The position numbers and the translations under genes are program-made. Source: Pseudomonadota bacterium (lineage in GTDB: Bacteria > Pseudomonadota > Alphaproteobacteria > Acetobacterales > Acetobacteraceae). Taken from it: DNA of 64,000 bases. Positions 22,293-31,226 of the stretch are shown in pieces. The stretch covers positions 1 to 64,000 of the forward strand of contig JAJZCG010000002.1 in NCBI GenBank assembly GCA_021846225.1, given 5' to 3'. Below the pieces are notes generated by a model. That model was not told where the DNA came from and did no database searches. It saw nothing but the letters and a program-made list of their open reading frames with translations. Positions within the stretch are counted from its first letter, which is position 1; every line of letters begins with the position of its first letter.

Positions 22293-22658
22293 CTATGTCA
22301 GGATCGCGGCGGCGGCCTTGGCGGCGCGGTTGGCATCAATGAAGAGCAGGCCAAGCTTGATCGCCTTGCTGGCGATGGCGCACAGCACGGCATCGTTGCC
22401 GGCATGAACAATGAGCACATACCCCTGCGCGCCGCTGATCATCACTTGTTCCAGATTCCCGCAGGATAGTTCAGCGGTGGTCTGTTCGCCCAATGAGAGC
22501 ATGGCGCCAACCATGGTGCTGATCCGCTCTTCATCCATACCCGGCGAAAGCGCCGAGGAAATGATCAGGCCATCGGTGGAAATCAAGGCGGAAGCTTCAA
22601 TATCAACAGAATCCCCATTCAGATCCGTCAGAATGGCTTTTATCTGGTCTTCACGCAT
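22293..22658 (-). CDS. Roadblock/LC7 domain protein (stand-alone)
   Basis: ALISTDGLIISSALSPGMDEERISTMVGAMLSLGEQTTAELSCGNLEQVMISGAQGYVLIVHAGNDAVLCAIASKAIKLGLLFIDANRAAKAA is a typical bacterial Roadblock/LC7 pattern. Confidence 0.85.
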   Translation of the reverse strand: MREDQIKAILTDLNGDSVDIEASALISTDGLIISSALSPGMDEERISTMVGAMLSLGEQTTAELSCGNLEQVMISGAQGYVLIVHAGNDAVLCAIASKAIKLGLLFIDANRAAKAAAAILT

Positions 22659-23030
22659 GAATGCCTCCAAAAATTGAGCACGCCGCAGAGATTAAAAGCT
22701 TTTGGTTTTGGCGCAATACGAGCAGACAACGATATTTTTTAATGAGACGCCACAATGCTTCACCAGGGCGGGCGCGCCGCAAATGCATTTCATAAATGAA
22801 ACCATGCAACACAAATATTTGAACAGCCTGGCACGCCGCCGCCCGCGCGCGCCGGGCTGGGGGATGGAAAATCTGAGTTGCCGTGTATCGTGCAGCGGAA
22901 TACGCAACGTACCGTTGTGGAAACGGCTGATAAAATTGCCGGTGTGGCGCATAAAATCTCCGCTGGCGGGGTGTCTGCCGGGGAAGTTTGCGTTATTGCT
23001 GTGGTGGCAGCAAACCTGCTGGAGGTGCTC

Positions 23031-24113
23031 ATGCGTGAAGATCAAATAATCGCCATCCTCTCGGCCCTGAACAGCCGCACCGCCGGCATCCAGGCATCCG
23101 CGCTCATCTCCACGGACGGTTTCATCATCGCCTCGGCCCTCGCCGCGGGCATGGATGAAGACCGCGTCAGCGCCCTCATTGCCGCCACCCTCTCGCTGGG
23201 CGAGCGGACGGCGCTGGAACTCACCCGCGGGAGCCTGGAACAAGTGATGGTCAGCGGCAGGCAAGGCCCTGTGCTCATTATCCGTGCCGGGCGCGATGCG
23301 GTGCTGTGCGCCATCGCCGCTAAATCCACGAAGCTTGGCCTGTTGTTTCAGGATGCCAGCGCGGCCGCACAGGATATCCTGGCTCATGCCGGCGCATTCA
23401 CGGAAATTCTGGAGGCCCGGCGCGCCGTGAAAACCGTTGCGCAACCGGCAGCCGAGACCGTTGGGGCGCCAGAACCCATTGCCGAACCCATTGCCGAACC
23501 CATTGCCGAACCGGAATTCGCGGAAGAACCGCCCCTGATCCTGGATGAAACATATCTGCTCCACCCTGCTCGCGCGGATGAGCCCGCGCCAACGGATCAG
23601 ACCCTGCACGTCTTTTGCCAGGATGTCGGCTTCACGGCGCAAGACCAGGAGATCATCAAATCCCTGCGGAGCCTGATGCACCCGCTCCTGCCCTCCCTCA
23701 CCGAGCGTTTCTACAAAGTCCTGCTGGCTGACCCGCAAATGGCCCCCTACATCCAGAACCGGGTCGATATGCTCAGGAAAACCCATCAGGCCTGGCTGGA
23801 GAGCCTGTTCGAGGGTGATTACGGACCGGCTTTCGTGCGCCGCCAGCAGGAAATCGGCGAGGCTCATACACGCGCCAACATTCCCCCCATTTATTTCGCG
23901 GCGAGCATGGTCTTCCTGCGGGCTGCAATCCCCGCCCTGCTCACCAACAACATTTCCAACCCGGCTGACCAGGCGCTGGCCGGCAGCTCTCTGCTCCGGC
24001 TGCTCGACCTGTGCCAGTACCTCATAGACCCCAAATACTATCAGGTGCTGATCCGCCTCGGCCAGATCACCAAACAACCCGCCCCGCCATCGGGCTCAGC
24101 GCTCAGGGTCTAG
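23031..24113 (+). CDS. Roadblock/LC7 - protoglobin (globin-sensor) fusion protein
   Basis: N-term MREDQIIAILSALNSRTAGIQASALISTDGFIIASALAAGMDEDRVSALIAATLSLGERTALELTRGSLEQVMVSG... is paralogous to the 22293-22658 product; linker EPIAEPIAEPIAEP; C-term RFYKVLLADPQMAPYIQNRVDMLRKTHQAWLESLFEGDYGPAFVRRQQEIGEAHTRANIPPIYFAASMVFLRAAIPALL fits the protoglobin/globin-coupled-sensor pattern, with the proximal-His motif IGxxHxxxxIPPxxY. Confidence 0.85.
   Translation: MREDQIIAILSALNSRTAGIQASALISTDGFIIASALAAGMDEDRVSALIAATLSLGERTALELTRGSLEQVMVSGRQGPVLIIRAGRDAVLCAIAAKSTKLGLLFQDASAAAQDILAHAGAFTEILEARRAVKTVAQPAAETVGAPEPIAEPIAEPIAEPEFAEEPPLILDETYLLHPARADEPAPTDQTLHVFCQDVGFTAQDQEIIKSLRSLMHPLLPSLTERFYKVLLADPQMAPYIQNRVDMLRKTHQAWLESLFEGDYGPAFVRRQQEIGEAHTRANIPPIYFAASMVFLRAAIPALLTNNISNPADQALAGSSLLRLLDLCQYLIDPKYYQVLIRLGQITKQPAPPSGSALRV
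23475..23510 (+). repeat. 12-bp x3 in-frame tandem repeat (cccattgccgaa) in the inter-domain linker
   Basis: Read directly: cccattgccgaa cccattgccgaa cccattgccgaa, encoding PIAE repeats. Confidence 0.95.
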
Positions 24114-24159
24114 CGCGCGATCGTTTGAGGTTCGCTCAACCAATCAGGCTCTAAGCCCG

Positions 24160-24202
24160 ATGAGATGAGATGCAATCGCGGCGCGGTTCCATCTCATCTC
24201 AT
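24160..24202. terminator. Strong inverted repeat between convergent genes (possible bidirectional transcription end)
   Basis: ATGAGATGAGATG (24160-24172) / CATCTCATCTCAT (24190-24202): perfect 13-bp stem with a 17-nt loop, 10 bp from the parC stop; no T-tract, so termination is inferred. Confidence 0.55.
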
Positions 24203-24211
24203 GCGGCGCCT

Positions 24212-26440
24212 TCAGAGCGTCTCACCACCAAATTTTCCTGATTTCGGGAAGCCGTTGGGCGGCATCCGGCCCACCTGCGCGCGCACGCCCAGCCATTCGG
24301 TCAGCTTCGGCTCCGTGCGTATCTTCTCGCCCAGCCGCCAGCTCAGCCCCTCGGCGAGGGTGAACACCTTCACATCGCTCAAACTGCCGTCCTTGTATTT
24401 TTGCAGCGCCACGCCTGCCCCCTTGGGCATCTCCGGCACCTCAATCAGCGGAAACACCAGCAGCTTGCGGTTGCTGCCGATCACCGCCACATGGTCACCC
24501 TTGGCCGGTACGCAGGCCGCCCATTCCTCGCCCGGCCGCAACGCCAGAATCGTCTTGCCCGCCCGCCGTTCGGAGCCAAGCTCCGCCCCCGGCACCACAA
24601 ACCCCCGCCCGGCCGATGAGGCCACCAGATATTTCCCGTTCACATCCGGCAGGAACAGCCGCAACACCCCGTCCTCATTGGCCAGGTCGATCAGCAGGCG
24701 GATCGCCTGCCCATCCCCCCGCCCGCGCGGCAGATCGGAGGCTTTGAGCGTATAAACCCGCCCGTTGGTGGCCAGCAGCGCAACCCGGTCCGTCGACTCG
24801 CAGCGCAGCAGGCACTCGAGCCTGTCGCCTTCCTTGAACTTCAGCTCCGCATCATCGGCCAGATGCCCCTTCTGCGCGCGGATCCAGCCCTTTTGCGAGA
24901 GGATCACCGTAATCGCCTCGCGCTCCACCAGCGCCTCGGCCACAATCTCCACCACCGGCGCCGCGGCGCTTATCGTGGTGCGCCGCCCACCCAGGGCGCC
25001 CGCGCCAAAGGTTTCCCGCACCTCGTTAATCTCAGTCACGATCTTGTCCCAGCGCTTGCCCGCATCGCCCAGCAGCGCCTGCAAGCCCTTCTGCTCCGCG
25101 CTCAGCTTTTTGTGCTCGCCCCGGATCTCCTGCTCCTCCAGCCGGCGCAGCGCGCGCAGCCGCATGTTCAAAATCGCTTCGGCCTGCGTCTCGCTCAGGC
25201 TGAACGCCTTCATCAGAACCGGCCGGGGCTGGTCCTCGGTGCGGATGATGCGGATCACCTCATCCAGGTTGAGATAAACCACGAGATACCCGTCCAGAAT
25301 CTCCAGCCGCCTTGCAATGGCCTCCAGCCGGTGCCCGGAGCGGCGCACCAGCACCTCGTGCCGGTGGTCCAGCCAGCAGCGCAGCAGCGCCTTCAGCCCC
25401 ATCACGCGCGGCGTGCGCCCGCCATCCAGCACATTCATGTTGAGCGCGAAGCGGGTCTCCAGCGCGGTGGCGCGAAAGAGCGATGCCATCAGCATCTCCG
25501 CATCCACCGTGCGCGCCTTGGGCTCCAGCACCAGGCGGATATGCTCCGCGCTCTCATCGCGAATATCCCCCAGCAGCGGCAGCTTCTTCTCCTGCAACAG
25601 CAGCGCCACCTGCTCGATCAACCGCGATTTTTGTACCTGATACGGAATTTCGGTGACCACGATCACCCATGTGCCGTTCTTCTGCGCCTCCTTGGTCCAG
25701 CGCGCGCGGGTGCGCAACGAGCCGCGCCCGCTCTCATAGGCGGCCAGCAGCGTCGCCTCGTCCTCCACCAGCTCTCCGCCCGTGGGAAAATCCGGCCCGC
25801 GCAGATGCTTCAGCAATTCCTGCGTGCTCGCCTCGGGGTTTCGCACCAGATGCACCGCCGCCGCGCACACCTCCCCGGCGTTATGCGGCGGGATCGAGGT
25901 CGCCATCCCCACCGCGATCCCCGCCGCGCCATTGGCCAGCAGGTTGGGGAACGCGCCCGGCAGCACCACCGGCTCGCTCTCCTCGCCGTCATAAGTCGGG
26001 CGGAAATCCACCGCGTTCTCATCGATCCCGCGCAGCAAAAACTCCGCGACCCCGGTCAGCCGCGATTCCGTGTAGCGCATCGCCGCCGCGTTATCGCCGT
26101 CGATATTGCCAAAATTCCCCTGCCCCTCGATCAGCGGAAACCGCGAGGAGAACTCCTGCGCCAGGCGCACCAGCGCCTCATAGATCGAGCTGTCCCCATG
26201 CGGGTGAAACTTGCCCATCACATCGCCCACCACGCGGGCGCATTTCTTAAATCCCGAGCGCGGGTCCAGCTTCAGCTGGTGCATCGCATAGATCAGCCGC
26301 CGGTGCACCGGCTTCAGCCCGTCGCGCGCATCGGGCAGCGAGCGCGACATGATGGTGGACAGCGCATAGGCCAGATACCGCTCCGAGAGCGCATTGCTCA
26401 GCGGCGCGTCTTCGATATGGCCCGAAACCTCATCCAGCAT
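24212..26440 (-). CDS. parC: DNA topoisomerase IV subunit A
   Basis: [38 protein letters not shown] (Tyr region [12 protein letters not shown]), [18 protein letters not shown]-terminal pinwheel. Confidence 0.95.
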   Translation of the reverse strand: MLDEVSGHIEDAPLSNALSERYLAYALSTIMSRSLPDARDGLKPVHRRLIYAMHQLKLDPRSGFKKCARVVGDVMGKFHPHGDSSIYEALVRLAQEFSSRFPLIEGQGNFGNIDGDNAAAMRYTESRLTGVAEFLLRGIDENAVDFRPTYDGEESEPVVLPGAFPNLLANGAAGIAVGMATSIPPHNAGEVCAAAVHLVRNPEASTQELLKHLRGPDFPTGGELVEDEATLLAAYESGRGSLRTRARWTKEAQKNGTWVIVVTEIPYQVQKSRLIEQVALLLQEKKLPLLGDIRDESAEHIRLVLEPKARTVDAEMLMASLFRATALETRFALNMNVLDGGRTPRVMGLKALLRCWLDHRHEVLVRRSGHRLEAIARRLEILDGYLVVYLNLDEVIRIIRTEDQPRPVLMKAFSLSETQAEAILNMRLRALRRLEEQEIRGEHKKLSAEQKGLQALLGDAGKRWDKIVTEINEVRETFGAGALGGRRTTISAAAPVVEIVAEALVEREAITVILSQKGWIRAQKGHLADDAELKFKEGDRLECLLRCESTDRVALLATNGRVYTLKASDLPRGRGDGQAIRLLIDLANEDGVLRLFLPDVNGKYLVASSAGRGFVVPGAELGSERRAGKTILALRPGEEWAACVPAKGDHVAVIGSNRKLLVFPLIEVPEMPKGAGVALQKYKDGSLSDVKVFTLAEGLSWRLGEKIRTEPKLTEWLGVRAQVGRMPPNGFPKSGKFGGETL

Positions 26441-26444
26441 AATT

Positions 26445-27173
26445 CTACTCTCCCTCGGCCAGCCGATCAGCGATCAGCTCATAGAGACGCTGGCGCGCCG
26501 TTGGAAGAGGGCGATGGCGCGCCCCGAACACATCGCGCGCAAAGAAATGCCCCGTGATGCGCAGCCCCGCCAGGCAATCCGCCAGGCTCGCCTCCCCCTC
26601 GCCAAGCATGAATTGCGGCAGGGGAAACAGCCGGTCCACCCATTCCCCCGCCTGGCTCAGGCTCACCGCCCGCCCGGTGCGCGGCGAGACATAGGCCAGC
26701 CGGTCATTCCCGCCCGCCTGGGTGGAAAAATCCAGCCCGAACCCCAACTCGCGCAGCAGCAAAACTTCCCAGCGCACCAGCTCGGGCAGCGGCACGCCCG
26801 CAATATCAATCCCCGCCAGCACCCGCGCCAGCCCGGCGAACACCGCCGGGCACGCCTCGCGCTCCGCCAGCGCGCCGGCCGCCAGCGCGCAGGCCGCATT
26901 CAGCACCGCCAGGGACTCACGCTCCCCCATCGCCAGCGCAGCGGCGGGGTGCACCATCTCGCCCGTCAGCGTCCCCAGTTGCTCGGCCGTGCGCGCCACC
27001 CAGCGCGCCGAGAGCATATTGCCTGGCTGCCACATCCCCGCCTTGCCGCGCGCCGCCCCGCCCTTGGCCAGCCCCCGCCACAGCCCGCGCACGCTCACCA
27101 CGCTCACCAGCGCGTCGCCCTCGCCATAAGCGGCGCTCTCCAGCACAATCGCGGGTTCCTGCCATTCCAGCAT
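26445..27173 (-). CDS. recO: DNA repair protein RecO
   Basis: [61 protein letters not shown]... typical RecO N-terminal OB fold. Confidence 0.92.
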   Translation of the reverse strand: MLEWQEPAIVLESAAYGEGDALVSVVSVRGLWRGLAKGGAARGKAGMWQPGNMLSARWVARTAEQLGTLTGEMVHPAAALAMGERESLAVLNAACALAAGALAEREACPAVFAGLARVLAGIDIAGVPLPELVRWEVLLLRELGFGLDFSTQAGGNDRLAYVSPRTGRAVSLSQAGEWVDRLFPLPQFMLGEGEASLADCLAGLRITGHFFARDVFGARHRPLPTARQRLYELIADRLAEGE

Positions 27174-28307
27174 TCAGGCCAGCGCCGCCCGCGCCACGGC
27201 GGCGTAATAGCGCGCCGCCACGGGCAGGATCTCGTCGTTGTAGTCATAGGCCTCGTTATGCAGCCCGGCCGAGGCGCCGTTGCCGATCCACGCATAAGCC
27301 CCCGGCATCACCTCCAAAAACCGGCCAAAATCCTCGCCCGCCATGCTGGGCTTCATATCCCCGCGCAGGCTCAGCCCCGCATCGGCCGCGGCCTGCGCCG
27401 CCAGCGCCGCCTCCGCCGCATGGTTGATGGTGGCCGGCACTTCGCCGGTGATCTCCACCCGCGCGGTCAAATCATGCGCCCGCGCGGTATACTGCGCCAC
27501 CTCGCGCACGCGCGCCTGCAAAAAATGCATCATCTTCGGCGTCAACGCGCGGATCGTCCCGCCCAGCGATGCCTCAGGCGCAATCAGATTATTCGCCTCC
27601 CCGGCCTTGAGCGTGCAGGTGGAGATCACCGCCGCCTCCTGCGGGTCCACATTGCGCGCCACGATGGCGTTCAGCGCGATGATCAGATGCGCCACCCCCT
27701 GCACCGGGTCCGCGCAGTCATGCGGCATCGCCGCATGGCCCGCCACCCCGCTCAGCGTGATGCTGAAACTCGCAGCCGCGGCCATCACCGGCCCGCCATG
27801 CACCATCACCACCCCCGCCTCCAGCCCCGGCCAGTTATGGTAGCCAAATATCCGCTCGCACGGGAATCTCTCCAGCAGCCCATCGTCGAGCATCGCCTGC
27901 GCGCCGCCCAGCCCCTCCTCGGCGGGTTGAAAGATACACTGCACCGTGCCCGACCACGATGGATCCTCCAAAAGCAGCGCCGCCGCGCCAAGCAGCGAGA
28001 CGGTATGCCCATCATGCCCGCAGGCGTGCATCACGCCCGGATTGCGTGAGCCATAAACCCGCCCCGGCGCCTCCAGGACCGGCAGCGCATCCATATCCGC
28101 CCGCAACCCGGCTGAGCGGTTGGACACCCCGCGCGTGAGCGTCGCCACCACGCCATGCCCGCCGATCCCCGCGGCAAACGGAATGCCCATCTCCGCCAAT
28201 TTTTCGCAAACAAACGCGGCGGTCGCGCGCTCCTGGCATGAGAGCTCCGGATACGCATGCAAATGCTGCCGCCACGCGGCAAGACGCTGGAACAAATCGG
28301 ATTTCAT
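27174..28307 (-). CDS. M20 family metallopeptidase / amidohydrolase (HipO-like)
   Basis: WRQHLHAYPELSCQERATAAFVCEKLAEMGI, GLRADMDALPV, HACGHDGHTVSLLGAA, FQPAEEGLGGAQAML, MAGEDFGRFLE. Confidence 0.94.
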   Translation of the reverse strand: MKSDLFQRLAAWRQHLHAYPELSCQERATAAFVCEKLAEMGIPFAAGIGGHGVVATLTRGVSNRSAGLRADMDALPVLEAPGRVYGSRNPGVMHACGHDGHTVSLLGAAALLLEDPSWSGTVQCIFQPAEEGLGGAQAMLDDGLLERFPCERIFGYHNWPGLEAGVVMVHGGPVMAAAASFSITLSGVAGHAAMPHDCADPVQGVAHLIIALNAIVARNVDPQEAAVISTCTLKAGEANNLIAPEASLGGTIRALTPKMMHFLQARVREVAQYTARAHDLTARVEITGEVPATINHAAEAALAAQAAADAGLSLRGDMKPSMAGEDFGRFLEVMPGAYAWIGNGASAGLHNEAYDYNDEILPVAARYYAAVARAALA

Positions 28308-28384
28308 GGCGGAGACCCTCCTGGCAGCGTCTTTATTCTTCTCCCCCGCGCCCCGGCGTCAAGCCAAAACAGCGGCATCTTTTC

Positions 28385-28597
28385 GAGGGCGATTCACGCT
28401 TTCGGTTCGCTCAGCCTGAGCGAGCCTCAAACGATCGCACTCTATTTCCGAGGGCGATTCACGCTTTCGGTTCGCTCAGCCTGAGCGAGCCTCAAACGAT
28501 CGCACTCTATTTCCGAGGGCGATTCACGCTTTCGGTTCGCTCAGCCCGAGCGAGCCTCAAACGATCGCACTCTATTTCCGAGGGCGATTCACGCCCT
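28385..28597. repeat. 65-bp tandem direct repeat (3 full copies + partial fourth) with internal hairpin
   Basis: gagggcgattcacgctttcggttcgctcagcctgagcgagcctcaaacgatcgcactctatttcc starting at 28385, 28450, 28515, partial at 28580; hairpin GGTTCGCTCA-gcc-TGAGCGAGCC. Confidence 0.97.
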
Positions 28598-29164
28598 CTA
28601 AAGCTGGATGGCCTGCGTGTACAACTGCGGAAACACCAGAACCGGCGCCGCGGAAACGGCCGCGACCACCAGGCTGCTGAACAGTAGGAGCCCCAGCGCC
28701 TGCAAGCCGTTCAGCCCCAGCCCGGCGCGCATGATGAACCAGTGGTACCAGAGCAGATACCCCCCGGCCAAGGCGAGCACCCCGATCTCTGCGGGCAGCA
28801 TGGCAAGGCCGAACTCCATGAGCACCGCCGCCGCGAACGCCGCCACGAATAGCACCGGCAGCAGCATCCAGAACGCCCAGTTCAGCACCGTGGCGGTGCG
28901 CAGCCACAGCGCCTCGCGGCCGCTCCACCGGGCAAATTCAAAAACGATCACCGGCAGCACCAGCACCGCGCAAATCCGCGAGAACAACCCCAGCAGCGCG
29001 AACGCCCACTGCCCGCTCAGCGCGGAAATGCCAGCGCCGACCAGTGGAAACGCGATCAACGGCGCCAGCGAGGCGGTGAAGGCGTCCATGGAGCCGCTGA
29101 ACTCGTTGATCCCGGCTTTCTTCCCACGCGCGAGCATGAACAGACCGCGCAAAATCATCGGCAA
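28598..29164 (-). CDS. Hypothetical polytopic membrane protein
   Basis: Multiple hydrophobic segments, e.g. WAFALLGLFSRICAVLVLPVIVFEF, NWAFWMLLPVLFVAAFAAAVLMEF, LLLFSSLVVAAVSAAPVLVFP; overlaps the dapE start region. Confidence 0.75.
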   Translation of the reverse strand: MPMILRGLFMLARGKKAGINEFSGSMDAFTASLAPLIAFPLVGAGISALSGQWAFALLGLFSRICAVLVLPVIVFEFARWSGREALWLRTATVLNWAFWMLLPVLFVAAFAAAVLMEFGLAMLPAEIGVLALAGGYLLWYHWFIMRAGLGLNGLQALGLLLFSSLVVAAVSAAPVLVFPQLYTQAIQL

Positions 29165-30249
29165 AAATCCTCGATCAGGGTTTGATACACATCCGCCAGC
29201 CGGCTCAACGCCGCCACTTCCACAGCCTCATCCGTGCGGTGCATGCTCACCCCCACCAGGCCGAATTCCGCCACCGGGCAATACCGCGCGATGAAGCGCG
29301 CATCCGATGTCCCGCCGCCGGTGTTGCGCTCAGGCGTCACGCCCGTCACTTTCTCAATCGCGCGGGTCAGCGCCTCGGTATGCGGCCCTGCCTGCGTCAG
29401 GAACGCCTCGCCCGAAACCTGCACCTGCAATTGCGCCGCCGGGGCGAACGCAGCCAAAATCCCGCGCAGCCAGGCGGTCAGCCCGGCGCTGGCGTGCAGG
29501 TTGTTAAAGCGTATGTTCAGCCGCGCGCTCGCCGTGGCGGGGATCACATTGCTCGCCGCATTGCCCACATCCACCGAGGTCACCTGCAGGCTGGAAGGCT
29601 CGAACCACTCGTTTCCCGTATCCAGCGGCGCCGCCGTCATCGCGCCCAGCGCCGCAATCAGCCGGTGGACCGGATTATCCGCCAGATGCGGATACGCCAC
29701 ATGCCCCTGCCGCCCGGTCACGGTGATGCGCGCGTTCATGCTGCCCCGGCGGCCGATCTTCACCACATCGCCCAGCACGGCCCGGCTCGTCGGCTCGCCC
29801 ACCACGCAAAAATCCGGGATTTTGCCGTTCGCCGCCATCCATTCCAGCACGCGCACGGTGCCATCGGTGGCAACGCCCTCCTCATCGCCGGTAATCAGCA
29901 GCGAGACATGCCCCGGCGCCCGCGCCGCCGCCGCGACGAAGGCGGCAATCGCCCCCTTCATGTCCACCGCCCCCCGGCCGTACAGCATCCCGTCCTCGAC
30001 CACCCCGCCGAACGGATCATGCCGCCAGCCCTCGCCCGGCGGCACCACATCGGTATGCCCGGCGAAGCACAGATGCGCCCCCGCGCCGGGCCGCTCGGCG
30101 AACAGATTTTCGATTTCGCCGTAGCGCAGCCGCGTCACCGCAAAGCCCAGCGCCTCCAGCCGCGCTGCCAGCAGCCCCTGCGTACCGCCATCCGCCGGGG
30201 TGACGGATTGGCAGCGCAACAGGCTCTGCGCGAAGGCGAGAACGTCCAT
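29155..30249 (-). CDS. dapE: Succinyl-diaminopimelate desuccinylase
   Basis: LLRCQSVTPADGGTQGLLAARLEALGF, LCFAGHTDVVPPGEGWRHDPFGGVVEDGMLYGRGAVDMKG, ITGDEEGVATDGT, GGTSDARFI; adjacent to dapD. Confidence 0.95.
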   Translation of the reverse strand: MDVLAFAQSLLRCQSVTPADGGTQGLLAARLEALGFAVTRLRYGEIENLFAERPGAGAHLCFAGHTDVVPPGEGWRHDPFGGVVEDGMLYGRGAVDMKGAIAAFVAAAARAPGHVSLLITGDEEGVATDGTVRVLEWMAANGKIPDFCVVGEPTSRAVLGDVVKIGRRGSMNARITVTGRQGHVAYPHLADNPVHRLIAALGAMTAAPLDTGNEWFEPSSLQVTSVDVGNAASNVIPATASARLNIRFNNLHASAGLTAWLRGILAAFAPAAQLQVQVSGEAFLTQAGPHTEALTRAIEKVTGVTPERNTGGGTSDARFIARYCPVAEFGLVGVSMHRTDEAVEVAALSRLADVYQTLIEDFCR

Positions 30250-30258
30250 GCCCCGTGC

Positions 30259-31107
30259 TTACGCGCGCAGCAGATCGTTGATGGAGGTCTTGCTGCGCGT
30301 CTGCGCGTCCACCCGCTTCACGATCACCGCACAGGCCAGCCCCGGCCCCGGCGCGCCATCGGCCATCGCCCGGCCTGGCAGCGTGCCCGGCACCACCACC
30401 GAATACGGCGGCACATAGCCCGAGAACACCTCGCCCGATTCGCGATCGACGATCTTGGTGGAGGCGCCCAGGAACACGCCCATCGAAATCACCGCCCCGC
30501 GCCCCACGACCACGCCTTCCGCCACTTCCGAGCGCGCGCCGATGAAACAATCATCCTCGATCACCACCGGCCCCGCCTGCAACGGCTCCAGCACGCCGCC
30601 AATGCCCACGCCGCCGCTGATATGGCAGTTTTTGCCGACCTGCGCGCAGGACCCCACGGTTGACCAGGTATCGATCATCGTCCCCTCGTCCACCCGCGCG
30701 CCCACATTCACGAAACACGGCATCAGCACCACGCCGGGCGCGATATAGGCCGAGCGGCGCACCACGGCGCCCGGCACCGCGCGCACGCCCGACTCAGCAA
30801 ACGCCCGCGCATCCCAGCCGGCGAATTTCATCGCCACCTTGTCGAACACATCCGCGCCGCCAACCCCGCCCATCAGCTTGTTGGCGTTCAGCCGGAAGGA
30901 GAGCAGCACCGCCTGCTTGAGCCATTGATGCACCACCCAGCCGTCCGCCCCCGGCTCGGCCACGCGCACCGCGCCCGCATCCAGCAGGTCCAGCACCGCC
31001 TCCACCGCCTCGCGCCCGGCGCCGGTGGTCGCGGGGGAGAGTTCGCCCCGGCGCTCCCAGGTGCTGGCGATGATCTGTTGCAGTTGCTCGTGCGATGCGG
31101 CGCTCAT
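30259..31107 (-). CDS. dapD: 2,3,4,5-tetrahydropyridine-2,6-dicarboxylate N-succinyltransferase
   Basis: [95 protein letters not shown]. Confidence 0.97.
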   Translation of the reverse strand: MSAASHEQLQQIIASTWERRGELSPATTGAGREAVEAVLDLLDAGAVRVAEPGADGWVVHQWLKQAVLLSFRLNANKLMGGVGGADVFDKVAMKFAGWDARAFAESGVRAVPGAVVRRSAYIAPGVVLMPCFVNVGARVDEGTMIDTWSTVGSCAQVGKNCHISGGVGIGGVLEPLQAGPVVIEDDCFIGARSEVAEGVVVGRGAVISMGVFLGASTKIVDRESGEVFSGYVPPYSVVVPGTLPGRAMADGAPGPGLACAVIVKRVDAQTRSKTSINDLLRA

Positions 31108-31226
31108 GTCGTATCCTTGGCTGAAGTCTGAACCTGCGGCGGACCATCGTGGCGCGCCGCCGCGATGTCAACGCGCCGCCGGTTTATTAACCTTCCCTTC
31201 AACCGCGCCCGGCTATTCATGCGCGC

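Noticed and set aside
22692-24077. 461-aa minus-strand ORF
   Set aside because: Antisense to the Roadblock-globin gene, whose plus-strand product has two recognisable domains.
24863-26557. 564-aa plus-strand ORF rich in His/Arg/Gln
   Set aside because: Antisense to parC; typical shadow ORF.
26394-28049. 551-aa plus-strand ORF
   Set aside because: Antisense to recO and the M20 peptidase gene, both firmly identified.
28385-28597. CRISPR array
   Set aside because: The periodic 65-bp units are contiguous with no variable spacers, and no cas genes are present.
29182-30663. 493-aa plus-strand ORF
   Set aside because: Antisense to dapE/dapD; Arg/His-rich shadow frame.
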